A DNA stretch of 64,000 nucleotides from Acipenser ruthenus. Its lineage: Eukaryota > Chordata > Actinopteri > Acipenseriformes > Acipenseridae. Location: positions 13,404,766-13,468,765 of the forward strand of contig NC_081189.1 of NCBI RefSeq assembly GCF_902713425.1, written 5' to 3'. Each line of letters opens with the position of its first letter. The stretch's first letter is position 1. A program made the position numbers and the translations under genes. The notes under the pieces were generated by a model that did no database searches, was not told where the DNA came from, and saw nothing but the letters and a program-made list of their open reading frames with translations. Positions 1 through 12,017 of the stretch are shown here, one piece after another.

Positions 1-115
1 CACAATTAGTTTAAAATTCAAGAATTTACTTTTCACATTACAACTGTACAAAACCACAAGCATATAAACAGGGTAATACAAATATCATAACAACCAACAT
101 ATCAAAAACAATATT

Positions 116-262
116 CATTTCAGAATGTACATTATATACAATACATTTCAGAATGTACATTATATACAATACATTTCAGAATGTACATTATATACAATAC
201 ATTTCAGAATGTACATTATATACAATACATTTCAGAATGTACATTATATATAATACACCCTT
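116..262. repeat. 28-bp minisatellite in the 3' flank of gene 1
   Basis: About five tandem copies of a 28-bp unit containing TTCAGAATGTACATTATA. It lies about 450-590 bp downstream of the gene 1 stop codon, inside or just beyond its 3' UTR. Confidence 0.85.
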
Positions 263-709
263 TTTTGAATATTGCATGCATTTTCTTGCTCATAAGTCTT
301 CCTTTACTGACAAACAATACAAGTAATACACAGTGCTTTACATTTGACATCAGTTCTGTCCAGCAAACAGACAAGACATATGCTGGGATTTAAGGGTAAT
401 TGAATAATTTAAATAAATAGTTTGTTATTTGACTTGCCCTAAACAAATACACTATACATTAAGTAACAAAGACCAGCTCTTTAACGGTACTTTCAAAATA
501 ATAATGTGTACTTCTGTGTTTACAAATAAAATATATACATAATAACTACATTTGACTGTATTATTAGTGCTATTGTATCCGAATATTCAAAGGAAATAAT
601 GCCCATAAAAATGATTCAAAGTAAACATTGTAAACAGGTTTAAGGAATGTTTCTGGTGGCTGCGTTGGCCTTTATTTTGGGGTTTTCATGTCCTTCGTTG
701 CACAGAAGT

Positions 710-2364
710 TTACTTTGAAGACCTAAAACATAATAACAGATTGAGAAAGTTAACAAAAAAAAGCACAAATCAACAAAACATGCTTTCGTTGTATTAGAGT
801 CCTAGAGTCAAGCAAAATGTGATACATTGAGAAATCGATTTATACAATCAAACCGGTCAAATGACTGACTATGAATTCAATTAAGAATACCTTTTGCATA
901 ATTGTATCTGTATCTTTTTTTATTATGCACTGTACGCTATTCATGTTAAATCCTGGTAGTGCAATGCTTTACAGTAAGTGCATGTGTTATTTGCATAGTT
1001 CAGTAAATACTCTAAAATGCACAATGCATGTTTGATAGAACTGACATATGTAACATATATAACCATTTTTATAAATGTCATATTTTAAAATTGTATACCT
1101 TTTCCTTAATGTGTTGATCAGATTCTGCACAAACTTAGATTGGGGATTGAGGCATCTCTGTTCTGCTGTACCCTTCAATGTCACACTATCAGAAAACAAA
1201 AGTTTGACAAAGTGTTAGAACACACAAAAAAAGTAAAATTCCTCTATATTGCATTATTTGTTAAACAATGATTAATCACTAATTCACAATCTCACATAAT
1301 TGTTTTCTTAAACAAAGGAAAAAGAAAAAAAATACGAAGCTACTCACATAATCTCTAGCCTTTGACACATTGGGCTTTTTGGTATCACTTCTAACTTCTC
1401 AATGTTTCTTCGACGCACAAAGTCATCCCCATCCCTAAGGCAAAAGCATCGTCCCTTTCCATACAGAGAAGTACCTGATGAACACAAAGAACAGAAATGA
1501 AGCTTTCTAAATACTGTGTGCAAAGAACAACTTCATTCACCATCACGTTATTACAAATAGTTCAAAAGTATCAAGGTCAAATGTGCCTTTGAATATATGT
1601 AATTCCTTAGAGACAGCACTGTTTTAAACAAATAAATGGTGGCTGTGTTTGGATCCACTGACAGTTTGATAAACCTGTGTCCTCACATACAGTTTACATA
1701 AAAAAATGCAATTGAATCTGCAGTACTGTATAGTCCTACATTGTCCTACATATGTCAATACAAAAGTTCAGTGATTTCCACAGGTCAGTTACAAGTCATA
1801 CAATTTCTAAAAAAAAAAAAAAAAAAAAAAAATTGTAATAACATAATTATTGTCTGTAATTCAAATGTATTAACATATAAACAAGTATACCACTGCTACT
1901 ACTATGATTCATACTTAACCCTGACATTAAAATGAATTAATCACATTTTAAAATACCACCAATAATATCCTGATGTATCCTGGTGAGTTCAATATGCTGC
2001 ATGCATAATATTATTTGGATTACTGATACTTATTTTAAAGTGTATCCCAAATAGCATTATTACTATCTGATAATCCTGTACAGTGCAATTATGATTGTTA
2101 TATTACTAAGTAATATTGATCTGCTTGTATGAACCCTATCAATGGCATAATACCAAACCTCAATACAAACAGTTGTACAAAGACATTATTTGTTAAGGTC
2201 ATTTGATTACCTTTTATTTGTATTTATTTTTTACTATAAATTTAACAAAAACACAATTCTTTAAATTCAAAACCCGTCCTGTTCTTGAATGTGTTCTAGT
2301 GCTTACCTTCCACAGCGACACACAACACAAAAGAAATAAAGACGAGGGTTGCAGTGGAGTTCAT
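710..2364 (-). CDS. CXC chemokine gene 1 (CXCL9/10/11-like, ELR-negative), four exons
   Basis: Coding exons on the minus strand are 2307-2364, 1348-1474, 1099-1185 and 710-722, all with GT/AG junctions and phases 1, 2, 2. The 94-residue product starts MNSTATLVFISFVLCVAVEG, a clean signal peptide. The mature part opens with GKGRCFCLRDG (CXC motif, no ELR before it). The third cysteine lies in SPMCQRLEI and the fourth in EQRCLNPQSKF, the normal CXC spacing. It ends LRKRSSK, a short basic tail encoded by a tiny fourth exon, as in CXCL10. Such secreted proteins attract leukocytes through CXCR3-type receptors (family knowledge). This is the most diverged of the genes 1-4 group and shares the MNSTA start with genes 2-5. 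Exact orthology to CXCL9, 10 or 11 cannot be decided, since fish lineages expanded independently. Confidence 0.9.
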
Positions 2365-2456
2365 TGTGGTTTTGTTCGAAGGTTGTTTTTTTTTGTATCT
2401 GTACTCAGATGTCTTGAGTCAATTTAAGTGTAGTACTTGTTAGAAAGTGTGGTTCA

Positions 2457-2463
2457 ATATATA
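2457..2463 (-). promoter_or_regulatory. TATA box of chemokine gene 1
   Basis: TATATAT on the minus strand, about 95 bp upstream of the gene 1 start codon, in the position expected for a TATA box with a short 5' UTR. Confidence 0.6.
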
Positions 2464-2523
2464 CTGTCTAGAAATGCTCAGTATCCAATCAGTGAAAGGC
2501 TGGCAAGGAGTGTCCCGTGTCTT

Positions 2524-2534
2524 GGGAAGTTCCC
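2524..2534 (-). promoter_or_regulatory. kappaB site upstream of chemokine gene 1
   Basis: GGGAACTTCCC on the minus strand fits the NF-kappaB consensus GGGRNYYYCC. It lies about 60 bp upstream of the TATA box, a typical place in inflammatory chemokine promoters. Confidence 0.6.
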
Positions 2535-2764
2535 TTACAAAGTGGTTTCCTTTTCATATAGTGAATCTTTTAGAAGAAATTGCAGGGTTTTAAAAGAAAT
2601 CCAGTGTTTTTGCTGACTACCAGAAACATAAGTCACAAATAGTGTACCATAAGATTTCATAAAAAAATGAGTACTAATTTTATGGGCTAATTTCTTATCA
2701 GAAATCATTTTTCTACACAAAGCAGGAGTGTAACTTACTGCATCCAAATACGAAGTTACTGTAA

Positions 2765-4461
2765 TTGAATATGTTTTTAATATATTGCATACCCGTACAC
2801 ATTGGCTGAGACCACAGTTTGTAATATGTCGTTCATTACTGTATTTATTTACTTATTTTGGACAGCTTTGTTCATAATTTAAGCAGTTTAGTAATAATTC
2901 AGATTCGTGTTGATGCAATATCTCATCTCCATCGTACTGTGCTCTTACAAATGAACAAACAGAAGCATTTGAAAGGAGGCATGTACATACCATGCTGGAA
3001 TAAACAGTATTTAACCTTTTCGAACATGAAAATAATGTTTTGTAAACTCTTTTTATATTGATAATTATTACTGTAGTTGAATCTTTTATTACTGAATTTA
3101 AAATCTTTCTAGCCTTGCCCCTCACCACCACCCCACCCCCCCACACCGGGGCCTCGATCATATATTATGCTTCAGGCCCACCCCCAAATGTAAAAGTCTC
3201 TGCCCATGCATTTACAGTTTCGTCTTACAAATTACTTTACTGTTTTACTGATGATCTTGGGGTAGATTGACTGCACTAGAGTAGTGTATGAATAATAACT
3301 GTAAATACAGAGTGTGTACTGCTGCAAAAAAAGCTACCAATAAGCCCTGCAGCATCTACATTAAGATCCAGTTTTACTTTCAATCTCATTCCTGCACAAA
3401 AAGAAATACCCGCCTTCTTGGCAGTAACAAGTGCTCAGCTGTTTTCCATTTATGAGATCATACCACAGTTCCTAGGCTTGTAATACAGATGTTGTCATCC
3501 TGTAGTTTCCATGAAATCCAGTTCAGAGGTTTAACTTTCCTTTCTTCACACATGCTTTCAGTCTCAATCATTCTGCATAATTAGTTTACACATAAGCATA
3601 TCAATTTATAATCACTTGCACTTTAATTTATTTATTTGTTTTACACAGGCTTAAGTGTTTGCTAAGCAAATTAATTATCAATCAGGCTGAGTTGGAAGTT
3701 CTGCTGGTTGAAATTCTACAAAGAAGAGCTTTAGTCCTCTCTCTGCCTATGAACCTATTTCAGTCTGTCTGTGGCATAACAATAGTGAATGAATGAAACG
3801 GCATGGTAAGATAGAAACAATAACTGGTAATATGGGTCTGGACTTAAATATTCCACAAGTATACGCTTGAGAAACAGGTGACACACTGGATTTTATTTAT
3901 TTATGTATTTATTTTTACCTGCGCTAGTACATACACAACTACACTATACAGATACAACGGGATTGTTGCCTGGCTCTGATTGGATATCAGATTCCCCAAC
4001 CTACTCAGCATTGATTGGCTGGGTGCTGTCAGTGTGGCACTAAACGCGCTTGCGCTGGGTTTTTTATTTAATCAGAATCACACTTTTGGTTAAGCCACTC
4101 CCTGCGCGCAGAAGCGATTGACTTTAACCACTGCGTTTGCGATTGCACTCATTTCATCAGAATAGGGCCCTCTGTATTTAAAGTTATTATTCATACATTG
4201 CTGTAGTGATGTCAGTTTACCCCAAGATTAAAAGCAAAGTAAAACATGAACTATTATAGTTTCACTAAATAGGCTAACATAAATGCATATTATTTCATTC
4301 AAGTAATGTGTAAGACTGTGCTGCATGTGTCTACTGTAGGCATTGTATATTTGGTCTAAAGTGCAATTTGCACCAATTTTGTGAACTATTTGATGATTTA
4401 AGCTTTTGTATTCTGGTAGTATTTTTTTTTCTATAGTGAATTAAAACAATTCAAACAAACG
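2765..4461. other. Intergenic DNA between gene 1 and the tandem units
   Basis: No exon, RNA gene or mobile element was recognised here. The stretch has simple A/T-rich patches (for example TTTATTTATTTATG near 3893) and ordinary AT-rich sequence. Confidence 0.5.
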
Positions 4462-4939
4462 ATTTCTCCCTGATTATTTCTTCTGTTATCTTGGCTTCTT
4501 TTCAATGTTTATTGTTTAGGGGCTCATAAAATACTGTAATAAACCTCTCACCTGTTTGAGTACATATTTGACTGGGGTTCTTCATTGGAACACCATGAAA
4601 CCTCTTAATTACACAACAGACGTCATCACTTATTGGTTGTTTCTGACCAGCTGAGCTGAGAGTCCTCTGTGGTTGAATGGGACGGAGATACTAGTATCCA
4701 AAGTCAACAATAGGAAAGCGTCAGGTATGATTGACACAATTAACACATTTCATGATGTTTCAATAAAGAACCTTTATAGGCTCAGCACCTTACATTCTTT
4801 ATATGTTTTTATTTTTATTTTTTAATTTTTTTATGTAGCATATATGCGTTTCTGGTAGCTTTTATTTATTTATTTTTTTAGATAGGATTGTTTTATTTCA
4901 TGCCCCCAAGTGCCCCATGCTGATAAACACTGATATTAC

Positions 4940-6280
4940 CGTGTAACAAATTTTTTTTTTTTTTGGTTCCTGGGTACTAAGTGTTATTTCCTAATTGCGT
5001 ATGCCTCAAAAGTATAGAAAATGGCTATTATTCCCCACAAACTTTGCTTTTGTGACCAGGACAGTGATATTTTGAAATTTACCTATTTTCCAGAACATTC
5101 CAGATAGATTCAGTACTGAGTAAACTTGGAGTAACTTCTAGAACTTTCTAGAACTTTCCAGTAATATAAATAGTAGTATAAATACAGGGGCCTTAAGCCC
5201 ACCAGTTTAGTTTAGTTCCAGCTGCCTAAGTGGATACATATCTGCATTTTTCTGAGATGGCATCAAGGTCATAGGAGACTTCAAAATGGTGGCATTCCTG
5301 ATGGGTCTCCAAGGCGGTTTTACCAAGTTTCCCTGCTATCTTTGCCTTTGGGACAGCAGGAACACCAAGGCGCACTACTACAGGCGGGACTGGCCACAGC
5401 GGGCCGAGTTCTCTGTGGGGAGGAACAACGTCAAGTGGGAGCCACTGGTGGACCCCCGGAACGTGCTGATGCCACCACTGCACATCAAATTGGGCCTTAT
5501 GAAACAATTTGTCAGAGCTCTAGATAAGGAGTCGGCAGCCTTCAAGTACCTTCAAGACTTCTTCCCTAAGCTGTCTGAGGCAAAGGTCAAAGCCGATGTC
5601 TTCGTCGGACCACAGATAAAGAAGATCCTGGAGTGCAAAGAATTCCCCAAGAAGCTCACTAGTAAGGAGAAAGCGGCTTGGAACAGCTTTGTCGCAGTGG
5701 TTTGGGGCTTCCTGGGCAATCACAAGGCCGAAAACTATGTGGAGCTGGTTGAGACTCTGGTGAAGAACTACGGCACAATGGGCTGTAGGATGTCCCTCAA
5801 AGTCCATATCCTTGATGCTCATCTTGATAAATTCAAGGAGAACATGGGAGTGTACTCGGAGGAGCAAGGCGAGCGCTTCCACCAGGATATACTGGACTTT
5901 GAACGCTGCTACCAAGGACAGTATAACGAGAACATGATGGGAGACTACATTTGGGGGCTGATTCGTGAAAGTGATTTACAGTATAATCGTAAATCTCGAA
6001 AAACTACTCACTTCTAAATCTTTTGTAGTCATTTTTGTATTACTTTAGTATAAATAAATGTTAATTTGGATTCATATGTTGTTTTTTTCTGACTTTATGT
6101 GAACGAAAAGACACAAATTCGCCCATTTTCTCAATGGAAATAGGTAAATTTCAAAATATCACTGTCCTGGTCACAAAAGCAAAGTTTGTGGGGAATAATA
6201 GCCATTTTCTATACTTTTGAGGCATAAGCAATTAGGAAATAACACTTACTACCCAGGAACAAAAATTGTGTTACATAGTG
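4940..6280 (+). mobile_element. DNA transposon with about 140-bp terminal inverted repeats, inserted in unit A
   Basis: Left arm about 4940-5092 and right arm about 6142-6279 are near-perfect inverted copies (shared core GGCTATTATTCCCC and its complement). The right end, read inward, begins CACTATGTAACACAA and the left end CACTG, which recalls CACTA-type ends, but this assignment is weak. Units B and C lack the element at the same point. No clean target duplication was found. Confidence 0.8.
5256..6017 (+). CDS. 5'-truncated transposase-like ORF of the unit A transposon
   Basis: The ORF has 243 residues from the ATG at 5286, and the same frame is open from 5256 (preceded by a TGA at 5253). 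The homologous reading starts before this ATG (VIGDFKMVAFLMGLQGGF), so the ATG is probably internal and the N-terminal part of the protein has been lost. Landmarks are a CYLCLWDSR cysteine motif at about residues 17-25, LMPPLHIKLGLMK at about 61-73, a GNHKAENY segment at about 143-150, and YSEEQGERFHQD at about 190-201. From memory these match a large family of uncharacterised transposon proteins scattered through arthropods, cnidarians and fish. GC content is clearly higher than in the surroundings, which suggests recent arrival. I cannot name the catalytic residues or the superfamily. Confidence 0.7.
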   Translation, partial: DGIKVIGDFKMVAFLMGLQGGFTKFPCYLCLWDSRNTKAHYYRRDWPQRAEFSVGRNNVKWEPLVDPRNVLMPPLHIKLGLMKQFVRALDKESAAFKYLQDFFPKLSEAKVKADVFVGPQIKKILECKEFPKKLTSKEKAAWNSFVAVVWGFLGNHKAENYVELVETLVKNYGTMGCRMSLKVHILDAHLDKFKENMGVYSEEQGERFHQDILDFERCYQGQYNENMMGDYIWGLIRESDLQYNRKSRKTTHF

Positions 6281-6308
6281 TATTTATTCTGCTTCACATA
6301 CTTTTCTG

Positions 6309-6353
<45 letters not shown>
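6309..6353. repeat. GAAA microsatellite, unit A
   Basis: Pure AAAG/GAAA tetranucleotide tract; the homologous tract in units B and C has a different length. Confidence 0.9.
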
Positions 6354-6354
<1 letters not shown>

Positions 6355-6532
6355 GTAGTTGGCCCAGTATTTTTTAAACCCCTTATTTAAACCCCAGAGA
6401 TATGTTTTTATTATATAAGTACCCCTGTTCAGCAGTGTCTTTGGAATTGAATAAAAGTGGTCTACATATAATACAAAATCAGTGCATGTTACTAGAAAGA
6501 CAAAAAGTAGTATCAATATTCAAAAAATGTCA

Positions 6533-6538
6533 TTTATT
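6533..6538 (-). terminator. Probable polyadenylation signal of gene 2
   Basis: AATAAA on the minus strand about 500 nt after the stop codon; a nearer AATAAA is at 6904-6909. Both are conserved in units B (13267-13272, 13677-13682) and C (20205-20210, 20611-20616). Between them lie AU-rich motifs (ATATTTATAAATATT near 6840-6860) typical of unstable cytokine mRNAs. Confidence 0.45.
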
Positions 6539-7041
6539 TGAACTTAAAAGGTTGAACAAAAAACATGAATATCCTCAAACAATAATTTGACACTCAATAT
6601 CAAAATAATTGTACAGAACATTTTACAATTTATACAATAAATGTTTAGTCATAGATCAAAGATACAGTAAATATTTTCAGACACGGATTTACAACATGCT
6701 CAGCATTTGGGATTCAGACTTGTGAAATGATTCATTTCCAGTCAGTTAAGACTTGTATTATTATTTTTTAAATAACACAATATTTGTACATATCTACATT
6801 GGTTTATGTTTTGTTATTTTAAACACAGAAAAACAATTTCAATATTTATAAATATTTCTCATTTATAGGGTCTGTCCAGATATTTACATTAGGAACTTTA
6901 CACTTTATTCAGAGAGGAGGAGAAAGCGTAACAAGCAGTTTCTAAGAATCTTGGAGGGCGTTTGGTCTTTGTTCTGGGGTCTTCAAAAAAGGTGGCTTTT
7001 GAAAATCTTTGAGGTTGTTCTTCTCTTGTTGACGTTAAAGT

Positions 7042-7945
7042 CTACTGCTGGGGCCTAAAACATAAAGTATGTCAGTGAGTAATACAAATCAAAGTGACAT
7101 CGCTCTATCTTTAATTATTATTTACCTGGTGAAAAACAGTAAAACCATTCAAGGAAATGAATGCAATACAAAAAACATTTATCTACATTTTCTGACAGTT
7201 GCTTAACTTTGAATAAAAAATATTTAGATTGTTCTATTTGAATATATACTGTTTTATATAAAATACATACATTTTCTTTGCGTTCTTAATGAAATTCTGT
7301 GAAAACTTGGATTTGGGATTCAGGCATCTCAGCTCTCCACTGTTCTTCAGTGTAACACTGTGGAGAAAAAAAAAGTTTACACGTCATTTTCAAAATAACC
7401 TAATAATTGATTTCTAAAAAACATGATCTCAATGACCTTTGTACATTCAGAAAAAAAAACAGACAGATTGGGATACTTACATAATCTCCAAGTTGCCACA
7501 CGTCATTGATGCAGGAATCACATCTAACTTCTCAATGAGTCTTGGTTGAATAAAGTTGACACCATCTCCAAGGCAATGACAGCGACCCTTGCCAGGCATT
7601 GGTGAGCCTATAAAGTTAAATGGATGTAAATTTGATGATAGCTACTGTAATTATGGAAACAGTGCTTAACTTGCAGAAGCAAAAGTAACTGTGTACATTT
7701 ATATAGCAGTTACTGTTGAATTTCTACAAAATAAAAATATGGTCAAAATATGTACAAAAATGAATACATTTAATGTTTCTTTGTTATAGAATTAGGCTCG
7801 ATTTGATTATTAATGAGATTATTGCATGAATAAAAACAAAACGCTTCTGAAGCAGAATTCCTTTGCTGTGTATTGAGTTCTGACGCTTACCTTCAATAGC
7901 TGCACAGAACAAGACAGCAAGACACAGGATGGCTGTTGAGTTCAT
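7042..7945 (-). CDS. CXC chemokine gene 2 (CXCL9/10/11-like, ELR-negative), unit A
   Basis: Coding exons are 7891-7945, 7481-7607, 7271-7357 and 7042-7054, phases 1, 2, 2. The 93-residue precursor begins MNSTAILCLAVLFCAAIEG (signal peptide). The CXC motif is GKGRCHCLGDG, with histidine between the cysteines and no ELR. The third cysteine is in MTCGNLEI and the fourth in ELRCLNPKSKF. The C-terminal helix reads NFIKNAKKMPQQ, ending in a four-codon last exon. It is a probable secreted leukocyte attractant of the interferon/inflammation type. Gene 3 encodes exactly the same protein. A TATA box and a perfect kappaB site lie upstream. The start is fixed by the signal peptide and by the conserved MNSTA of its paralogs. 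Confidence 0.92.
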
Positions 7946-8043
7946 TGTTTTAGTCTTGTAATGTTTCTGTTGGTTCTTCAGGAGGAGTTTGTTCTCTTGA
8001 TAGTTCAAGTGAAGTGCTGATGAAAAGGTGCACGAATCTGCAG

Positions 8044-8051
8044 TATTTATA
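8044..8051 (-). promoter_or_regulatory. TATA box of gene 2
   Basis: TATAAATA on the minus strand, about 100 bp before the start codon; conserved at 14815-14822 (gene 3) and 21749-21756 (gene 4). Confidence 0.7.
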
Positions 8052-8105
8052 CCATTTCCACAGCCTAACAATCCACTGACATCCTGTCAACAAGCCAAGA
8101 AAAAA

Positions 8106-8116
8106 GGGAATTTCCC
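8106..8116 (-). promoter_or_regulatory. Perfect kappaB site of gene 2
   Basis: GGGAAATTCCC on the minus strand, about 55 bp upstream of the TATA box. It is a full palindromic match to the NF-kappaB consensus. Slightly further upstream, GGAAAGAGAAG (near 8150) resembles an interferon response element but is imperfect. Confidence 0.7.
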
Positions 8117-8119
8117 TTT

Positions 8120-10380
8120 GTGATTACATTGTTAACAAAAGGAGCTTCTCTTTCCACAAAACATGGCTGGTTTCTGGGAAATAAATGACTGAAGTAAAAG
8201 TGCATTGTCTGGAGAAATAGAAAGTCTTTGATGTAATCATTTTTTGTAATAAATAACGCAAGTTTATTTTCATATGATTTGACCAGTGTCTTGCATAATG
8301 CTAGGTAATGATACCATAACATGTACCTGTGCAATATTACTACAATTAAAATTATTGTTTTTCATAAATACTTTTTAATACCTGGATTTTGCATGCCATT
8401 AAAAAAAAGCTAACAAAAAAAAACATTATTATTATTTTTTAATTTATTATTTAAGTTACATAATTTTCTTATTTTATACATTTGTCGGTGTGGATATATT
8501 GAACATTGTAATATATCACTTTGTTTTATAATAGGGCTTACGGTTCCTCAGTTCAATAAAATTACAGAATATTTTTGCATGTCTAATTAGTGTTAGAGAA
8601 TATACATTTGAATCAGGCAAATTGTTTTTAAAATAGCAGTGCACAATTTTTGCATTGTTTAATGGCATATATTTACCCTCTAATAAGACACTGCATAAAT
8701 TAAAACAAAGTGTATACACTGGTAGTCATACTAGCATGACATTTCCCTTATTCTTAACATTTTTGTGAAAATATTCAATTACTTATTGATTGATTTTTTT
8801 TTAATTTATCTTGAGTTACAAATACAATGCATTCACTGGCACTGAAATCAATTTTAGCTTCTTATTTTACAACCATTTTTATGGTAAAAGTAATTATGAA
8901 TGAATAAGAAATGTAAGGTAACGCAATAGTCATTGCACACTGGCAGCTGGAATCTCCCTGCTTCATCACAAAATGTGCCGAACTGGTACTGGGACCTCTT
9001 ATAGACACAGCTGTAAAAGCATGGGATTTCCAAGAAGAGCAACTGTCCTGTTTAATTTGCTGGTCTCCTCTGAGCCCAGCTGTATATTCCAGCCCAGATA
9101 TTGTAATATACATTTCAAGCATTTACTGACTGAGTCACACAACAAATTACATGCAGTAGTATTTTATACAGTCTTTTATCCTTCAGTCAATAGTTCATAA
9201 CTAATTTCTTAGCTTTTAAAAAAGCTGTAATGCAAATATTTTATTTATTTCTGTTCCTAACACAATGGGATTGCTTGTTTTCCATGCAATTTATGCAAAA
9301 AAAATAAATCAGTTGGTAACTAAATTCTAAAGAAACAAACAACTTTGGAAAATGAGAGTACAATGCACAGTAGTTGAGTTATTTCTTACCAGTCTTGAAA
9401 CATTATTAAGAGATGTATTTTTATTTGCACTGTTTTAGTAACACTAGTCTGATATACTGCTTGCACAAAAGCAGCCTTCTCTAAATTCAAATGTGAATAA
9501 TGAAAAATATATATGCACTAGGAAGAAGTACATTTAAATGCATATCTACGGAGGCTGCGCTTAGTGTTTCCAATTGAAATTGAAACTGAGCTGTGAACAG
9601 GAATAACCTGTACATTAGCTCTAAAAGTATTAGTGGAGGTGGTGAAGAAGGTGGAACATGAATTTCATTCATAAAACAATAATACCAACCGGTCCCTAAC
9701 CTCTGGTGATTCCCATTGTGGAGGGTGTTGTTATTGTATGTCAATATATTTCTGCTTTCCTTGTATTTGTTATGTATTTTAGGTTTCATATTCTTCTGAA
9801 GAGATATAGTATTAATGACATTACCGGCATGTTAGCAGGGATTTCAGACCGGTGAACACAGTGTCTACCCTGTTGCATTCTGTATGAATTAAATAATCAG
9901 AACGTTTATCTAAACCGCTTGGCTGGAAATGAACAGGTGATTTATTTCAAGATTCTTAACAGCCTCTTTCATGTTAGTGCTGGGAGGCATGGTGTAATTG
10001 TAATAACTGAAATAATTGTATCATGTTCTTTAGATTGTATTGTCCCTAAGCCAAGTATTAAAGCTACAATGCAATCTTAAGGCATTTGTAGAAACCATGT
10101 GATTTCCAGGAAGTACATCTGTTCTGTTTCACTTTGTTTTTTATTTGTTGCACAGTTGAGTCATCATTTTATAACCATAGTGACCACCTGCAGTTTAATG
10201 AATGAGGATCCATTTCAAAAAGGGAGATCATCTACCAGACTACTATGGTCTGTTTCTGCTAACACAGCCTTCACCAAATCCTTCTTTGAGGGTTTAGCCT
10301 ACTGTACATATAATATCAGAAAAGTTTCTGTATAACAATAACCATTTTCATAAAATGATCAACCATTTCTTTACATTCAC
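8120..10380. other. Non-coding part of unit A upstream of gene 2
   Basis: AT-rich sequence repeated in units B and C. No chemokine exon, other host exon or recognisable mobile element was found on either strand. Conservation between units reflects duplication, not selection. Confidence 0.5.
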
Positions 10381-10415
10381 CCCCCCCCCCCCCCCCCCCC
10401 CGCCCCCCACCCCCC
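10380..10415. repeat. PolyC tract, unit A
   Basis: Long C run with few interruptions; shorter and interrupted by G and A in unit B (17145-17172). Confidence 0.9.
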
Positions 10416-10469
10416 ATTATCATTTCTAAAAAGATGACACTGCCACATCATAGTTTCATCACCATGCTG

Positions 10470-10600
10470 GAGAATTTTTGCTGACTAACAGAAATGTAAT
10501 GATGCAGTGTCAATTTGGAGCATTAGTCACAAATACTGTAGCATACGATTTCATAAAAAATTAGAAATCATTATCAGAAATCATTTTTATACACAAAGGG
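10470..10600 (-). pseudogene. Relic of a gene-1-type upstream region, unit A
   Basis: The stretch shares TTTTTGCTGACTA, ATTTCATAAAAAA and ATCAGAAATCATTTTT, in the same order, with 2605-2720 upstream of gene 1. No coding exon follows. It is repeated in unit B near 17230-17350. This is a piece of an older duplication, not a gene. Confidence 0.55.
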
Positions 10601-11119
10601 CCCATTTACGAAGTGTTTGCTGTACACAAAACATGATTATCGTGTGCAGCATTTCAGTGGAACATACTCCTGAAAGGGTGGAATGTTGGTGAGCGAAATG
10701 GAAAAGTCACATGAAACATTAAAGGGAACATTGCTGTTAACAGGGGACTCTGCTATGCCCAGCTTGTCTTTCATATGATCAGGAAAACCTGTGTATTTAA
10801 TTTTATACATTGAATTAAGCATTTTGTTCAACCGTCTTCAATACAAAACTAACAATTGCCACATATTGCTAATTTTATAATCAAAATGACCTCTTTTTTG
10901 GGGTGAAAAGGCTGAATATTTTCATGAGTAAGGCCTTTAAATGATTCAATTGTATCAAGATAAAATGATCATATTTCAACAACCCACCATACCAATTTTG
11001 TTGAGAAAAGGATTATCAAGGGTACATTTAGAGCTTTTTTGTAATTTCCACAATTTTCATGTTTTCCATGCAGAATTTTATTATTTAAACCAATTTTTAC
11101 AAAAACTGTACCACAGTGG

Positions 11120-11465
11120 CACAGTACAACAGAGCTAATCGTGATCTGGAGAAAGTTAGCTTTAAAATGATACATGTTGTAGTCGTGTGGCCAATGGGCC
11201 CATTAAGTCACTCTGAAATGAGCCCCATCTGCTTAGCTACGAATAATCGAGCAAGGGATGGATTAACTGAACGTTGTAATCGCACATTAAAAGATCAACT
11301 AGCTAAGTGTCTGTATGACAAGCAGGATTCATGGGACATGAACCAAATACAATGATCTTACACACCAGTGTATGCACACTAGCACCCGCTACACGCCTTT
11401 CTTTTTGGTGTATGGCCGCGAGGCTCGTTTACCTGTGAATTTGCTATTTTCCGAACTTCATCACA
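11120..11465 (+). mobile_element. Gypsy-type LTR retrotransposon integrase fossil, unit A
   Basis: Short peptides such as NRTLKDQLAKCLYDKQDSW and TPFFLVYGREARLPVNLLF are typical of the end of Gypsy integrase. Only this part is present, it is broken, and no flanking LTRs were seen. It is old, since it predates the A/B duplication. Confidence 0.7.
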
Positions 11466-12017
11466 ACATAATAATAATAACCACTAACTTTTGTTTCGCC
11501 GTTTCCATTAATAATAATACTCATGGACAGCTTGCAAATAAACATTTTTGTAACATTTAACATGTGCCTGTTAAAATCTTAACTGGTACAGTTGTTTTGT
11601 AAATGAAGGTTTTTCATTTAATTACCTGTTGTGGCTATCTTTTATTTTAAACTAACACTATTGCTGTATATAAACACATGTTATCAATCCATCTGAATTT
11701 CTAAAGCAATGTTGATGCTGAAATTGTAATAGAAACATTTTCACTATTTGTGTGACTTTTAGACTTCCCTGCATACTTTGCAATGTGTGAGTCTGGGAAC
11801 ATGTCTACTACAGATTTGCTGAACTACTCACAACATGCTAAGGTCTCTGATTATGTAACTTTGTTGATCTCCGTTTTTCCTTTGATAACGAAAGATGTTA
11901 CTGAAGTGCTGGTTTTCTGAGCGCCATAATGATACAATATCATATTTTTTTTTTTTTTACCGGACGAGGGCTTATCGCACACGCAGCCATAATCGATGGT
12001 CAACTACTGACTGCATA

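Noticed and set aside
7784-8071. 95-residue minus-strand frame that includes the gene 2 signal peptide
   Set aside because: It reads through the 5' UTR, exon 1 and intron 1; only exon 1 (7891-7945) is real coding sequence.
8862-9122. Frames repeated in units A, B and C (for example near 8862-9200 and 9487-9789)
   Set aside because: Their conservation follows from the tandem duplication; unit C breaks or shifts several of them and none has a domain.
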